Source: UBA12481 sp012523435 (GTDB lineage Bacteria > Bacteroidota > Bacteroidia > Bacteroidales > UBA12481). Taken from it: a DNA stretch of 64,000 nucleotides. Positions 1 to 8,755 of the stretch are shown piece by piece; position 1 is the stretch's first letter, and each line of letters starts with the position of its first letter. The notes under the pieces are model-generated. The model was not told where the DNA came from. It was given only the letters and a program-made list of their open reading frames with translations, and ran no database searches. The position numbers were made by a program, and so were the translations under genes. The stretch lies in contig JAQUCP010000012.1 in assembly GCA_028686135.1 (NCBI GenBank), positions 1-64,000 on the forward strand. Reading direction: 5' to 3'.

Positions 1-720
1 ATGGTACATTTTCGGTGGAGTCCAAAACTACACTTCGGGTGATCGACAGATCAATCACCTGGTTAATTCAATCTATGAGTTCGACCCAACTGATAATGCA
101 TGGAATCTACTGGCTGCAACAAATCCGGACCAAACCCGAGGGCTAATCATATTTTGCTGTTTCTCATGGATTGTGTATTGCCTTCGGCTCCTTTGGCAGG
201 TGAAGAAGGCCAGTTCAGCTGTAATCCCAGAATGTTCCTGACTGGAGGGGAAGCAGGCAGTCTTCATTTTAGCGACCAGTGGAATTACATCTTTGAAACA
301 GGCTCCTGGGAGACGCAGCCTGATATTACAGATGAGATGTCCATTGCAAAAAGTGAGGCCGTGGTTGATCCGTATAATAATATATATGTTTTCGGGGGAT
401 CAGTGGGCTCAATTCCACTGGATAACTTCTACCGGAAGATTGGCGATTCTTGGTCGGCTTACAACAAGGATGAGAGAAAGTGGCAACGGTTTGATCCCAA
501 TCCGGTTGCGGAGACTCTGACAATCAGTGGCATTCCAGACTATACCGGGGATTTGCGGATTTCTATCCTCAATGTTAATGGGCAGACCATTCGGCGGAAA
601 GCTATCGCTGCCTATCATCATACTATTCGGATCGATGTGAGAGAGTTGCCCGCAGGTCTTTACTTCCTTCAAGTGGAAAGCAAGGACTGGAGATGCTACC
701 ATAAAATCATCATCCGCTAG
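1..720 (+). pseudogene. Kelch-repeat surface protein with T9SS sorting domain, frameshifted, 5' end outside window
   Basis: The 3' end of a secreted beta-propeller protein. Reading frame 2 (bases 2-238) gives a kelch-like segment (YIFGGVQ, then INSIYEFDPTDNAWNLLAATNPDQTRG split over the motif). Around bases 147-200 the kelch-like text (FAVSHGLCIAFGSFG) is in frame 3, and from about base 195 to the stop at 720 it is in frame 1, with another kelch blade (NNIYVFGGS) and a C-terminal type A sorting domain (PNPVAETLTI ... LPAGLYFLQV ... KIIIR). At least two frame changes are therefore needed to read one protein. The sorting domain would direct export by T9SS and surface attachment. Either the gene is decaying or the assembly has indels here; the sequence alone cannot decide. 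The start lies outside the window. Confidence 0.7.
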
Positions 721-784
721 GATTCGCTCCGTCAGAGTGCGATCTGGGGGGGCGTCGTCCTGCCAATCATCTTAAAGGGTGCGG

Positions 785-810
785 AAAATCTCTGCGTCAG
801 GGATTTTTTT
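785..810 (+). terminator. Intrinsic terminator after the kelch gene
   Basis: An 8-bp stem (785-792 with 800-807, one G-T pair) closes a 7-base loop and runs into a T tract ending at 810. It separates the kelch gene from the ribosomal super-operon. Confidence 0.6.
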
Positions 811-829
811 TAGAATTCTTTGTAGGTGC

Positions 830-861
830 TTCGTTTTTTTTGAAAAATACTTTTACCTTTG
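830..861 (+). promoter_or_regulatory. Promoter of the ribosomal super-operon
   Basis: TACCTTTG at 854-861 is an exact match to the Bacteroidota -7 element TAnnTTTG. A TTCG at 830-833, 20 bases upstream, is a near match to the -33 TTTG. The predicted transcript starts near 867, giving an rpsL leader of about 39 bases. Confidence 0.55.
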
Positions 862-869
862 CACACCAT

Positions 870-881
870 TTTGTTAACAAA
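870..881. promoter_or_regulatory. 12-bp palindrome at the predicted transcription start
   Basis: TTTGTTAACAAA is a perfect 12-bp palindrome a few bases downstream of the predicted transcription start of the rpsL operon. It could be an operator or part of a leader structure, but it is AT-rich and may be chance. Confidence 0.25.
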
Positions 882-905
882 GTAAAGGGTAATAATTATT
901 TAGTA

Positions 906-1304
906 ATGCCTACTATACAACAATTAGTAAGAAAAGGTAGAACCACCAGGGTTGAAAAAAGCAAATCGCCTGCTCTCGATTCCTGTCCGCAGCGCCGGGG
1001 TGTTTGTGTCAGAGTATACACGACGACTCCCAAAAAGCCAAATTCCGCGATGCGTAAGGTGGCCAGGGTTAAGCTGACGAATCAGAAAGAGGTGAACGTT
1101 TACATCCCGGGTGAGGGTCACAATTTGCAGGAGCACTCTATTGTTCTCGTTCGTGGGGGCAGAGTAAAGGATCTTCCGGGTGTTCGTTATCATATGGTAC
1201 GTGGTACTTTGGATGCTGCAGGGGTTGATGGACGTCGGCAGCGCAGGTCAAAGTATGGTGCCAAGAGACCTAAGAAAGGAGCTGAAACCGCCAAAAAGAA
1301 GTAG
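906..1304 (+). CDS. rpsL: 30S ribosomal protein S12 (uS12)
   Basis: Decoding-centre protein of the small subunit, 132 aa. The start at 906 (MPTIQQLVRKG) is chosen over an in-frame ATG at 840 because S12 homologues begin there and 840 lies within the promoter. The conserved TTTPKKPNSAMRKVARV segment and the PGVRYH segment are present, with lysines at the positions whose mutation gives streptomycin resistance, so the protein has the drug-sensitive configuration. First gene of the str operon; rpsG follows after 3 bases. Confidence 0.98.
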   Translation: MPTIQQLVRKGRTTRVEKSKSPALDSCPQRRGVCVRVYTTTPKKPNSAMRKVARVKLTNQKEVNVYIPGEGHNLQEHSIVLVRGGRVKDLPGVRYHMVRGTLDAAGVDGRRQRRSKYGAKRPKKGAETAKKK

Positions 1305-1307
1305 CAC

Positions 1308-1784
1308 ATGAGAAAATCTAAAGCCAAGAAGAATATTGTGCAGCCAGACCCGAAGTTCGGGGATGTCAGGGTGACGCGGTTTGTCAATGACCTGATGCAC
1401 AGCGGTAAAAAGAGCATTGCTTTTGATGTTTTCTACAATGCCCTGGAACTGGTTGAGAAAAAGACACAGGATAGCGGTTTGACGGCCCTGGAAGTTTGGA
1501 AGAAGGCTCTCGAGAACATTACGCCAGCCGTTGAGGTGAAGAGTCGTCGTGTTGGGGGTGCCACCTTTCAGGTTCCGATGGAGATCAGGCCGGATCGGAA
1601 AATTTCCATTGGTAACAAGAACCTGATTGGATTTGCAAGAAAGCGCACCGGGCGCTCCATGAGTGAAAAGCTTGCGGCTGAAATCATCGCTGCATTTAAC
1701 GAAGAAGGCGCAGCCTTCAAGAAGAAAGAAGATACGCACCGAATGGCTGAGGCCAACCGGGCATTTGCGCATTTCCGGTTTTAA
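1308..1784 (+). CDS. rpsG: 30S ribosomal protein S7 (uS7)
   Basis: Small-subunit head assembly protein that binds the 3' major domain of 16S rRNA, 158 aa. The N-terminal MRKSKAKKN, the MHSGKK segment, the VGGATFQVPMEIRP core and the C-terminal MAEANRAFAHFRF are typical of the family. It sits between rpsL (3-base gap) and fusA (29-base gap), the universal str order. In E. coli S7 represses its own operon; no equivalent site was identified here. Confidence 0.98.
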   Translation: MRKSKAKKNIVQPDPKFGDVRVTRFVNDLMHSGKKSIAFDVFYNALELVEKKTQDSGLTALEVWKKALENITPAVEVKSRRVGGATFQVPMEIRPDRKISIGNKNLIGFARKRTGRSMSEKLAAEIIAAFNEEGAAFKKKEDTHRMAEANRAFAHFRF

Positions 1785-1813
1785 CCGGCACATAAGTTCT
1801 TTGACAGGTTGGG

Positions 1814-3919
1814 ATGGCACCAAATCTCTCTAATACCAGGAACATCGGTATCATGGCCCACATTGATGCGGGCAAGACGACTACAACCGAGCGGATTCTG
1901 TTTTACACCGGAATTAATCACCGGATCGGAGAGGTTCATGATGGTGCTGCTACCATGGATTGGATGATCCAGGAACAGGAGAGAGGTATTACAATTACTT
2001 CTGCGGCAACAACAACTTGGTGGAAATGGGAAGGGGAGAGCTACAAGATTAATATCATTGATACCCCGGGCCATGTAGATTTCACTGTTGAGGTTGAACG
2101 GTCGCTTCGAGTTCTTGATGGAGCTATTGCCGTGTTTTGTGGTGTTGGTGGTGTTGAACCACAGTCCGAGACCGTATGGCATCAGGCCGATAAATACGAA
2201 GTTCCCAGGATTGCGTTTGTCAATAAGATGGACCGTCCGGGCGCTGATTTCCTCAACGTTCTGAGGGAAATGAAGGAAAAACTCGGAGCCAGGCCTGTGG
2301 CAATACAGGTTCCAATAGGATCAGAAGATAAGTTTAAAGGCGTGGTCGATCTACTGACAAACCAGGCTTTAGTCTGGGATGAAAGTAATGATCAGGGATC
2401 ACATCCGGAGATCGCACCGATACCCGAAGAGATGGCCGCTCATGTGGCTGAGATGAGGGAAGAGATGATCGAGGCTGTTTGTGAAACTGATGACGAGCTG
2501 CTGGAGAAATTCTTCAACGATCGCAATTCTATCCATGAGAAAGATCTACTGGGAGCTTTACGAAAAGCAACGCTTAACCGATTGCTTGTTCCTGTTCTCT
2601 GCGGATCAGCTTTTAAAAATAAAGGTGTGCAGCCTCTGCTAAATGCAATTGCTGCTTTTCTACCAAGTCCGCTTGATGTCGGCGCGGTTCAGGGATTTGA
2701 CCCGAAAACCCATGCCAGCCTCAGCAGACAACCTGATCACGAAGCACCTTTGGCAGCACTAGCGTTTAAAATTGCTACTGACCCCTATGTTGGCCGATTG
2801 GCTTACCTGAGGGTTTATTCCGGGTCGATCAAATCGGGAGCCACTGTATATAACATGCGTACCGAAAAAAAGGAAAGGATCACCCGACTATATCAAATGC
2901 ATGCTAATAAACAGAACCCGAGAGATGTAATTGAGGCTGGGGATATTTGTGGAGCTGCCGGTTTTAAGGACATTAAAACCGGAGACACACTCTGCGATGA
3001 TAACCATAAGATTCTGATGGAATCCATTAAATTTCCCGAACCGGTACTCGGAATGGCTGTTGAAGCCCGTACCCAGGAGGATATCGCGAAATTGCAGGAT
3101 GCCCTACAGAAACTGACGGATGAAGATCCTACTTTCAAAGTCCACTCCGATGAGGATTCTGCCCAAACCGTTATTAGCGGCATGGGAGAACTCCACCTCG
3201 AAGTCCTGGTCGATCGACTAAAACGGGAATTTAAAATCGATGTCAATAAGGGCCTTCCGCAAGTAGCTTATAAAGAGGCGATTCGCTTCCAAACTGAGCA
3301 GCTGACTGTATTCCGCAAGGATGCAGGCGGAAAACCATTATTTGCCGAAATCAAAACCATCATTTCACCGGATTCGGGTAGCAGCGGACTCATTTTTGAG
3401 TCGCACCTGAAGCCTGATGAACTTCCAAGGCCCTATGTGGCCGCTGTTGAACGAGGTTTCAAAAATGCGATGAACAGTGGAGTCTTGGGCGGTTTTCCGT
3501 TGAAAAGCCTAAAAGTTACGTTGCTTGGAGCTTCTTATCATCCGACAGAGTCCGATGAGCTTGCTTTTGAAATTGCAGCCCAGAAGGCTTTCCGCGAAGG
3601 ATGTGAAAAATCGGGACCGGTTCTGCTCGAACCGATCATGAATCTCGAAGTAGTTTGCCCCGAAGAATTTATGGGAGATGTGATTGCCGATCTCAACAAA
3701 AGGCGTGGCCAGGTAATCGGAATGGAATCCAAACCCGGTGGCCGTGTGATCAGAGCAATAGTACCCCTGTCAGAACAGGTTGGATACGTAACATCACTGA
3801 GATCACTAACCTCCGGCAGGGCAAGTTCAACAATGGAACTTGCTCATTATGATGAGGTCCCTCGAGAGCTTGCCATCGCCGTCCTGCAAAAAGTTTTTGG
3901 AAAAGTGGATTTATTGTAG
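1814..3919 (+). CDS. fusA: Translation elongation factor G
   Basis: GTPase that drives tRNA-mRNA translocation, 701 aa, the usual full length. G1 AHIDAGKTT (about residues 15-23), the switch I segment ERGITITSAATTT, G3 DTPGHVDFT, G4 NKMD and the SAF motif are all intact, followed by domains II-V ending in ASSTMELAHYDEVPREL. This is the canonical translocase form rather than a GTPase-defective paralogue. tuf does not follow it, as is usual in Bacteroidota. Confidence 0.98.
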   Translation: MAPNLSNTRNIGIMAHIDAGKTTTTERILFYTGINHRIGEVHDGAATMDWMIQEQERGITITSAATTTWWKWEGESYKINIIDTPGHVDFTVEVERSLRVLDGAIAVFCGVGGVEPQSETVWHQADKYEVPRIAFVNKMDRPGADFLNVLREMKEKLGARPVAIQVPIGSEDKFKGVVDLLTNQALVWDESNDQGSHPEIAPIPEEMAAHVAEMREEMIEAVCETDDELLEKFFNDRNSIHEKDLLGALRKATLNRLLVPVLCGSAFKNKGVQPLLNAIAAFLPSPLDVGAVQGFDPKTHASLSRQPDHEAPLAALAFKIATDPYVGRLAYLRVYSGSIKSGATVYNMRTEKKERITRLYQMHANKQNPRDVIEAGDICGAAGFKDIKTGDTLCDDNHKILMESIKFPEPVLGMAVEARTQEDIAKLQDALQKLTDEDPTFKVHSDEDSAQTVISGMGELHLEVLVDRLKREFKIDVNKGLPQVAYKEAIRFQTEQLTVFRKDAGGKPLFAEIKTIISPDSGSSGLIFESHLKPDELPRPYVAAVERGFKNAMNSGVLGGFPLKSLKVTLLGASYHPTESDELAFEIAAQKAFREGCEKSGPVLLEPIMNLEVVCPEEFMGDVIADLNKRRGQVIGMESKPGGRVIRAIVPLSEQVGYVTSLRSLTSGRASSTMELAHYDEVPRELAIAVLQKVFGKVDLL

Positions 3920-3935
3920 AAAAAACTAGATACGA

Positions 3936-4241
3936 ATGAGTCAAAAAATTAGAATTAAGTTGAAGTCTTACGATCACAATCTCGTGGATAAGTCTGCCGA
4001 GAAGATCGTAAAAACGGTGAAGAGTACCGGTGCTGTTGTCAGCGGGCCAATCCCCCTGCCAACTCACAAACGGGTATTTACCGTGCTGAGGTCAACTTTC
4101 GTGAATAAGAAGTCGAGAGAACAATTTCAGCTTAGCTCCTACAAGCGGTTAATCGACATCTACAGTTCCACGGCTAAGACAATTGATGCCCTGATGAAAC
4201 TGGAACTACCCAGCGGAGTTGAAGTAGAAATTAAAGTTTAA
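3936..4241 (+). CDS. rpsJ: 30S ribosomal protein S10 (uS10)
   Basis: 101-aa small-subunit protein, also the NusE antitermination partner in other bacteria. It starts MSQKIRIKLKSYDHNLVD and carries the conserved GPIPLPTHKRVFTVLRS loop. First gene of the S10 block, 16 bases after fusA, so transcription probably continues from the str genes; no terminator or promoter was seen in the gap. Confidence 0.98.
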   Translation: MSQKIRIKLKSYDHNLVDKSAEKIVKTVKSTGAVVSGPIPLPTHKRVFTVLRSTFVNKKSREQFQLSSYKRLIDIYSSTAKTIDALMKLELPSGVEVEIKV

Positions 4242-4258
4242 TTCAAAGAGTTAGTAAC

Positions 4259-4879
4259 ATGCAAGGCTTAATCGGGAAAAAAATCGGGATGACTTCGGTC
4301 TTTGATGCCAATGGAAAGAATATTCCATGCACCGTGGTTGAAGTCGGTCCCTGTGTGGTTACCCAGATCAAGACCCAGGAAACGGATGGGTACGAAGCGG
4401 TGCAAGTGGCCTTTGACGATAAAAAGGAAAAGAAAACCACTAAAGCCATGCTGGGTCACTTCAAAAAAGCCAATACCACACCGAAACGGCAAGTTCACGA
4501 GTTCCCCAAGGATAATGGTGAATCTATTAACCTTGGTGATCTGATCACAGTCGAGAATTTTAGTAATGAACAGTGGGTTAACGTTACGGGTGTAAGCAAG
4601 GGTAAGGGTTTTCAGGGTGTTGTCAAAAGACACGGCTTTAGCGGTGTCGGCGATAGCACACACGGTCAACATAACCGACTGAGAGCTCCTGGTTCGCTTG
4701 GCGCCTCCTCCTACCCTAGTAGGGTTTTTAAAGGAATGCGAATGGCCGGTCAGGACGGAAATCGAACCGTCAAAATGATCGGGCTACAGATCATGAAAAT
4801 CATTCCGGAACATAATCTAATGGTTTTAAAAGGATCAGTTCCGGGTGCCAAAGGTTCATACTTAATAATTGAGAGGTAA
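4259..4879 (+). CDS. rplC: 50S ribosomal protein L3 (uL3)
   Basis: 206-aa large-subunit assembly protein near the peptidyl-transferase centre. It has the expected N-terminus (MQGLIGKKIGMTSVF), the VSKGKGFQGVVKRHGF loop and the GxMAGxxGN-type segment (MRMAGQDGNRTVK). The stop codon overlaps the rplD start by one base, suggesting translational coupling. Confidence 0.98.
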   Translation: MQGLIGKKIGMTSVFDANGKNIPCTVVEVGPCVVTQIKTQETDGYEAVQVAFDDKKEKKTTKAMLGHFKKANTTPKRQVHEFPKDNGESINLGDLITVENFSNEQWVNVTGVSKGKGFQGVVKRHGFSGVGDSTHGQHNRLRAPGSLGASSYPSRVFKGMRMAGQDGNRTVKMIGLQIMKIIPEHNLMVLKGSVPGAKGSYLIIER

Positions 4880-5508
4880 TGGAAGTAGCAGTAGTTAATA
4901 ATAGCGGCGAGAAAACCGGTCGAACCGTCCAATTGCGGGACGATGTATTCTCCATCACCCCCAATGACCATGCTATCTACCTGGATGTAAAGCAGTTTTT
5001 GGCTAATCGCAGGCAGGGTACGCATAAGGCTAAACAACGTAACGAGGTGGCCGGAAGTACAAAGAAACTGAAGCGCCAGAAGGGTACCGGTACCGCTCGT
5101 GCCGGTAGTATCAAATCCCCGCTTTTTAGAGGAGGGGGAAGAGTGTTCGGCCCAATGCCACGGGATTACAGTTTTAAACTCAATAAGAAAGTTAAACAAC
5201 TGGCCCGAAAATCAGCTCTCTCCTATAAAGCTCAAAATGACCGAATCATGGTACTTGAGGACCTTGTTTTGGAGGCCCCAAAGACCCGAATGATTGCTGA
5301 AATCAGGCAAAACCTGAGACCTGACGACAAAAAAATGCTATTGGTTTTAAATCAACCGAATAAAAACATATATTTGTCGTCTCGAAATTTACAGGGAATT
5401 AAAGTCGTAACAGTTTCAGAATTAAATACTTACGATGTACTCAATGCTTCAACTGTTGCCTTTTTCGAGAGTTCGGTTGACGCTTTAAATGAAAATTTCG
5501 GACAATAA
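4879..5508 (+). CDS. rplD: 50S ribosomal protein L4 (uL4)
   Basis: 209-aa exit-tunnel protein. The extended loop that reaches the tunnel is present (KKLKRQKGTGTARAGS, then RGGGRVFGP). In E. coli L4 represses the S10 operon; whether that applies here is unknown. It starts on the last base of the rplC stop codon and is followed by rplW after 13 bases. Confidence 0.98.
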   Translation: MEVAVVNNSGEKTGRTVQLRDDVFSITPNDHAIYLDVKQFLANRRQGTHKAKQRNEVAGSTKKLKRQKGTGTARAGSIKSPLFRGGGRVFGPMPRDYSFKLNKKVKQLARKSALSYKAQNDRIMVLEDLVLEAPKTRMIAEIRQNLRPDDKKMLLVLNQPNKNIYLSSRNLQGIKVVTVSELNTYDVLNASTVAFFESSVDALNENFGQ

Positions 5509-5521
5509 GAAAGCAGAGACA

Positions 5522-5812
5522 ATGGATATTTTGATCAAGCCAATCGTGACCGAAAAAATGACAGGACAGACTGATGTGCTGAAATGTTACGGTTTTATTG
5601 TTGACAAGAGAGCCAACAAACACCAGATTAAGCAGGCGGTAGAGGAAATGTACAGTGTGTCGGTGGTATCGGTTAACACGATGCGTTACGGCAGCAAGAC
5701 CAAATCCAGATATACCCGCTCAGGCATGGTTCGAGGCCGGACTGCAGCTTTCAAGAAAGCGATTGTTTCACTTGCCGAAGGCGATGTAATTGATTTTTAC
5801 AGCAATATTTAA
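5522..5812 (+). CDS. rplW: 50S ribosomal protein L23 (uL23)
   Basis: 96-aa tunnel-exit protein and docking site for trigger factor and SRP. The start at 5522 (MDILIKPIVTEK) is preferred to an in-frame ATG at 5489 that overlaps rplD, because L23 proteins begin with this segment. The VNTMRYGSKTKSRYTRSGMVRGR stretch (read in two parts) is typical. Six bases separate it from rplB. Confidence 0.96.
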   Translation: MDILIKPIVTEKMTGQTDVLKCYGFIVDKRANKHQIKQAVEEMYSVSVVSVNTMRYGSKTKSRYTRSGMVRGRTAAFKKAIVSLAEGDVIDFYSNI

Positions 5813-5818
5813 TCAGAG

Positions 5819-6643
5819 ATGGCAGTACGCAATTTTAAACCGGTTACCCCGGGGCAGAGAGAGAAAGTCATAAGCACCTTCGAGGAGATTACCCGGAGTG
5901 TGCCTGAGAAGTCTTTATTGAAGCCTTTGAAGAAATCGGGCGGCCGTAATAATTCAGGCAGGATGACCATGCGGTATATGGGAGGAGGACACAAACAGAT
6001 GTACCGCGTCATCGATTTTAAAAGAGATAAAGACGGTATCCCGGCTAAGGTTTCGTCAATCGAATATGATCCGAACCGTACCGCTCGCATTGCCCTGTTG
6101 GTTTATGCAGATGGTGAAAAGAGATATATCCTTGCTCCTAATGGTGTAAAAGCCGGGCAGCAGGTTGTGTCCGGATCAGGTGTAGCTCCCGAAATTGGCA
6201 ATTGCCTCCCGCTTGGTGAAATTCCTCTCGGAACAGTTGTGCACAATATCGAGTTGCGACCGGGTCAGGGAGGTGCGATGGCACGTAGTGCCGGATCCTA
6301 TGCCCAGCTCGTATCAAGAGAGGGGCGTTACGCAATTCTGAAGATGCCTTCTAGCGAAATCAGGCTGATTTTAACTACCTGCCGGGCAACGGTTGGATCA
6401 GTTAGTAATTCAGACCATGGCCTAGAGAGCGACGGGAAAGCCGGTCGGAAGCGTTGGATGGGACGTCGTCCGCGTACCAGAGGTGTTGTGATGAACCCGG
6501 TGGATCACCCAATGGGTGGTGGCGAAGGCCGTTCATCTGGAGGTCATCCGCGCTCGCGCAAAGGATTGCTGGCTAAGGGTTACAAAACCCGCAGGAGTAA
6601 AAAGGCCTCATCAAAATTCATTCTTGAAAGACGTAAGAAATAA
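5819..6643 (+). CDS. rplB: 50S ribosomal protein L2 (uL2)
   Basis: 274-aa protein needed for subunit association and peptidyl transfer. The C-terminal block with the essential histidine (RGVVMNPVDHPMGGGEGRSS) and the RSAGSYAQL motif are intact. Standard place between rplW and rpsS. Confidence 0.98.
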   Translation: MAVRNFKPVTPGQREKVISTFEEITRSVPEKSLLKPLKKSGGRNNSGRMTMRYMGGGHKQMYRVIDFKRDKDGIPAKVSSIEYDPNRTARIALLVYADGEKRYILAPNGVKAGQQVVSGSGVAPEIGNCLPLGEIPLGTVVHNIELRPGQGGAMARSAGSYAQLVSREGRYAILKMPSSEIRLILTTCRATVGSVSNSDHGLESDGKAGRKRWMGRRPRTRGVVMNPVDHPMGGGEGRSSGGHPRSRKGLLAKGYKTRRSKKASSKFILERRKK

Positions 6644-6661
6644 CCGAAAAATCACGAGCGC

Positions 6662-6931
6662 ATGAGCCGATCATTAAAAAAAGGTCCGTTTATCGAAGTC
6701 AGCCTGGAAAAAAAGGTGATGGCAATGAATAGTACCGGTAAGAAAACGGTGGTTAAAACCTGGGCACGCAGGAGCATCATCTCCCCTGATTTTGTTGGGC
6801 ATACGGTTGCCGTACACAATGGTAATAAATTCATTCCGGTCTATGTTACCGAAAATATGGTAGGGCACAAATTCGGAGAATTCGCTCCTACACGTAACTT
6901 CCGCGGACATGCAGGAAACCGGAAGAGGTAA
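6662..6931 (+). CDS. rpsS: 30S ribosomal protein S19 (uS19)
   Basis: 89-aa head protein contacting the A-site finger. It starts MSRSLKKGPF and carries WARRSIISPDFVGHTVAVHNG and the C-terminal GEFAPTRNFRGH. It lies 18 bases after rplB and 39 bases before rplV. Confidence 0.97.
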   Translation: MSRSLKKGPFIEVSLEKKVMAMNSTGKKTVVKTWARRSIISPDFVGHTVAVHNGNKFIPVYVTENMVGHKFGEFAPTRNFRGHAGNRKR

Positions 6932-6970
6932 GTTGAAATTCAGTATACAAGAAGATAAAAGCTAGAAACA

Positions 6971-7387
6971 ATGGGTTCCAGAAAGCAAGAGCGGGCAAAT
7001 CAGATTAAGGAAGAGCGCAAAGAACTTTACCTTGCCGCACTTAGAAATAATCCGACCTCGCCACGAAAGATGAGGCTGGTTGCCGATATGATCCGTGGAA
7101 TGGAAGTGAATAAGGCACTTGACGTGCTGAAATTTAACCCCAAAGAGGCATCCAGAAAGCTTGAAAAACTGCTGATGTCGGCAATTGCCAACTGGCAGGC
7201 CAAAAACGAAGGGGAACGGATCGAAGAGAGCCACCTCTATGTAAAAGATGTTTATGTGGATTCGGGCAGAATCCTTAAACGCCTGAGACCTGCACCACAA
7301 GGCCGGGGCCACCGGATCAATAAACGCTCCAACCACGTGACCATTTTCCTGGATAGTAAAAAACAAGTTGAAAAAACGGACGCATAA
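6971..7387 (+). CDS. rplV: 50S ribosomal protein L22 (uL22)
   Basis: 138-aa tunnel protein with an N-terminal charged extension (MGSRKQERANQIKEERKE) before the conserved core (NNPTSPRKMRLVADMIRG). The beta-hairpin tip that lines the tunnel is RLRPAPQGRGHRINKRSNH. Its stop codon abuts the rpsC start with no spacer. Confidence 0.97.
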   Translation: MGSRKQERANQIKEERKELYLAALRNNPTSPRKMRLVADMIRGMEVNKALDVLKFNPKEASRKLEKLLMSAIANWQAKNEGERIEESHLYVKDVYVDSGRILKRLRPAPQGRGHRINKRSNHVTIFLDSKKQVEKTDA

Positions 7388-8080
7388 ATGGGACAAAAAG
7401 TAAACCCGATTAGTAATCGCCTTGGCATCATCAAGGGTTGGGATTCCAACTGGTATGGCGGAAGTGATTTTACCGAAAAACTCGTTGAAGATTACAAAAT
7501 CCGTGAATACCTGAATGCCCGACTGGCCAAAGCAAGCGTTTCTAAGATCGTGATTGAGCGTACACTTAAGCTGATCACCATTACAGTCAATACGGCACGC
7601 CCGGGTATTATTATCGGAAAAGGCGGGCAAGAGGTTGATAAACTTAAGGAAGAGCTGAAGAAGATCACCAATAAAGAGGTGCAGATTAATATCTTCGAGA
7701 TTAAGCGACCCGAACTGGACGCCGTCATCGTAGCTAGTAATATCGCTCGGCAGCTCGAAGGGAAGATTGCTTACAGACGCGCCATTAAAATGGCTATCGC
7801 TTCAACGATACGAATGGGCGCTGAAGGAATTAAAGTGCAGATATCCGGTCGATTGAACGGAGCTGAAATGGCTCGGTCCGAGACCTACAAGGAGGGAAGA
7901 ATCCCGCTGCATACACTACGTGCCGATATCGACTATGCCCTGGCTGAAGCCCATACTAAGGTCGGAACAACTGGCATCAAAGTGTGGATTTGCAAAGGAG
8001 AGATCTACGGCAAGAGAGACCTTTCACCCAATATTGGAGCCAAAGCCCCGAGAAAAGGATTTAAAAAGAAAAGAGGTTAA
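7388..8080 (+). CDS. rpsC: 30S ribosomal protein S3 (uS3)
   Basis: 230-aa mRNA-entry protein with a KH domain (ARPGIIIGKGGQEVDKLKEEL, the GxxG loop being GKGG) and a C-terminal domain containing GRLNGAEMARSE. It begins immediately after rplV, consistent with coupled translation. Confidence 0.98.
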   Translation: MGQKVNPISNRLGIIKGWDSNWYGGSDFTEKLVEDYKIREYLNARLAKASVSKIVIERTLKLITITVNTARPGIIIGKGGQEVDKLKEELKKITNKEVQINIFEIKRPELDAVIVASNIARQLEGKIAYRRAIKMAIASTIRMGAEGIKVQISGRLNGAEMARSETYKEGRIPLHTLRADIDYALAEAHTKVGTTGIKVWICKGEIYGKRDLSPNIGAKAPRKGFKKKRG

Positions 8081-8109
8081 CCAGTACCGACTGAATAATA
8101 GTAATCGCC

Positions 8110-8544
8110 ATGTTACAACCGAAAAAAACAAAATACAGAAGGCAGCAAAAGGGTAGGATGAAGGGTAACTCCCAGCGAGGGAATCAGCTTGCCTTCGGTT
8201 CCTACGGGATCAAAGCAATGGAGACCTGCTGGATGACTGGAAGACAGTTGGAGGCAGCTCGTATTGCGGTAAACCGTTACATGCAGCGTCAGGGTCAGGT
8301 TTGGATTCGTGTGTTTCCGGATAAGCCTATCACCAAAAAGCCTGCCGAAGTTCGTATGGGTAAAGGTAAAGGTGCTCCTGAAGGATTCGTTGCACGAGTT
8401 ACTCCCGGTCGCATCCTGTTCGAAGCAGAAGGGGTCTCCCTGGATGTAGCCCGCGAAGCCTTACGTCTGGCTGCTCAGAAACTCCCGATCAAGACGAAGT
8501 TTATTGTCAGACATGATTTTGTTGAAAGCACAACCGAGGAATAA
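8110..8544 (+). CDS. rplP: 50S ribosomal protein L16 (uL16)
   Basis: 144-aa protein that positions the A-site tRNA. MLQPKKTKYRRQQKGRMKG and GKGKGAPEGFVARVTPGRILFE are characteristic. The last base of its stop codon region overlaps the rpmC start (TAATG). Confidence 0.98.
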   Translation: MLQPKKTKYRRQQKGRMKGNSQRGNQLAFGSYGIKAMETCWMTGRQLEAARIAVNRYMQRQGQVWIRVFPDKPITKKPAEVRMGKGKGAPEGFVARVTPGRILFEAEGVSLDVAREALRLAAQKLPIKTKFIVRHDFVESTTEE

Positions 8545-8753
8545 TGAAAAACGTTGAAATTCGCGAATTGACAGCCAAGGAACTGATCGAAAGGATCGAT
8601 ACCGAGAAGGCTAACCTGGTTAGGATGAACATGAACCACACGGTTTCGCCGTTGGATCGTCCTCACCAGATCCTCCATACCAGGCGTCTTGTCGCCCAAC
8701 TTAAGACGGAATTGCGCAAGAGACAGCTTAATGAAAATAAGAAAAGTGAATAA
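8544..8753 (+). CDS. rpmC: 50S ribosomal protein L29 (uL29)
   Basis: 69-aa two-helix protein at the tunnel exit. It starts MKNVEIRELTAKELIERI and contains the HTVSPLDRPHQILHTRRLVAQL helix segment. It overlaps rplP by one base; rpsQ follows after 2 bases. Confidence 0.96.
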   Translation: MKNVEIRELTAKELIERIDTEKANLVRMNMNHTVSPLDRPHQILHTRRLVAQLKTELRKRQLNENKKSE

Positions 8754-8755
8754 CC

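Noticed and set aside
840..905. A 22-residue N-terminal extension of S12
   Set aside because: It begins inside the promoter and is absent from the family; the ATG at 906 is the normal start.
6962..7630. A 222-codon open frame on the minus strand opposite rplV and rpsC
   Set aside because: Antisense shadow of conserved genes, with no start context, promoter or family resemblance.
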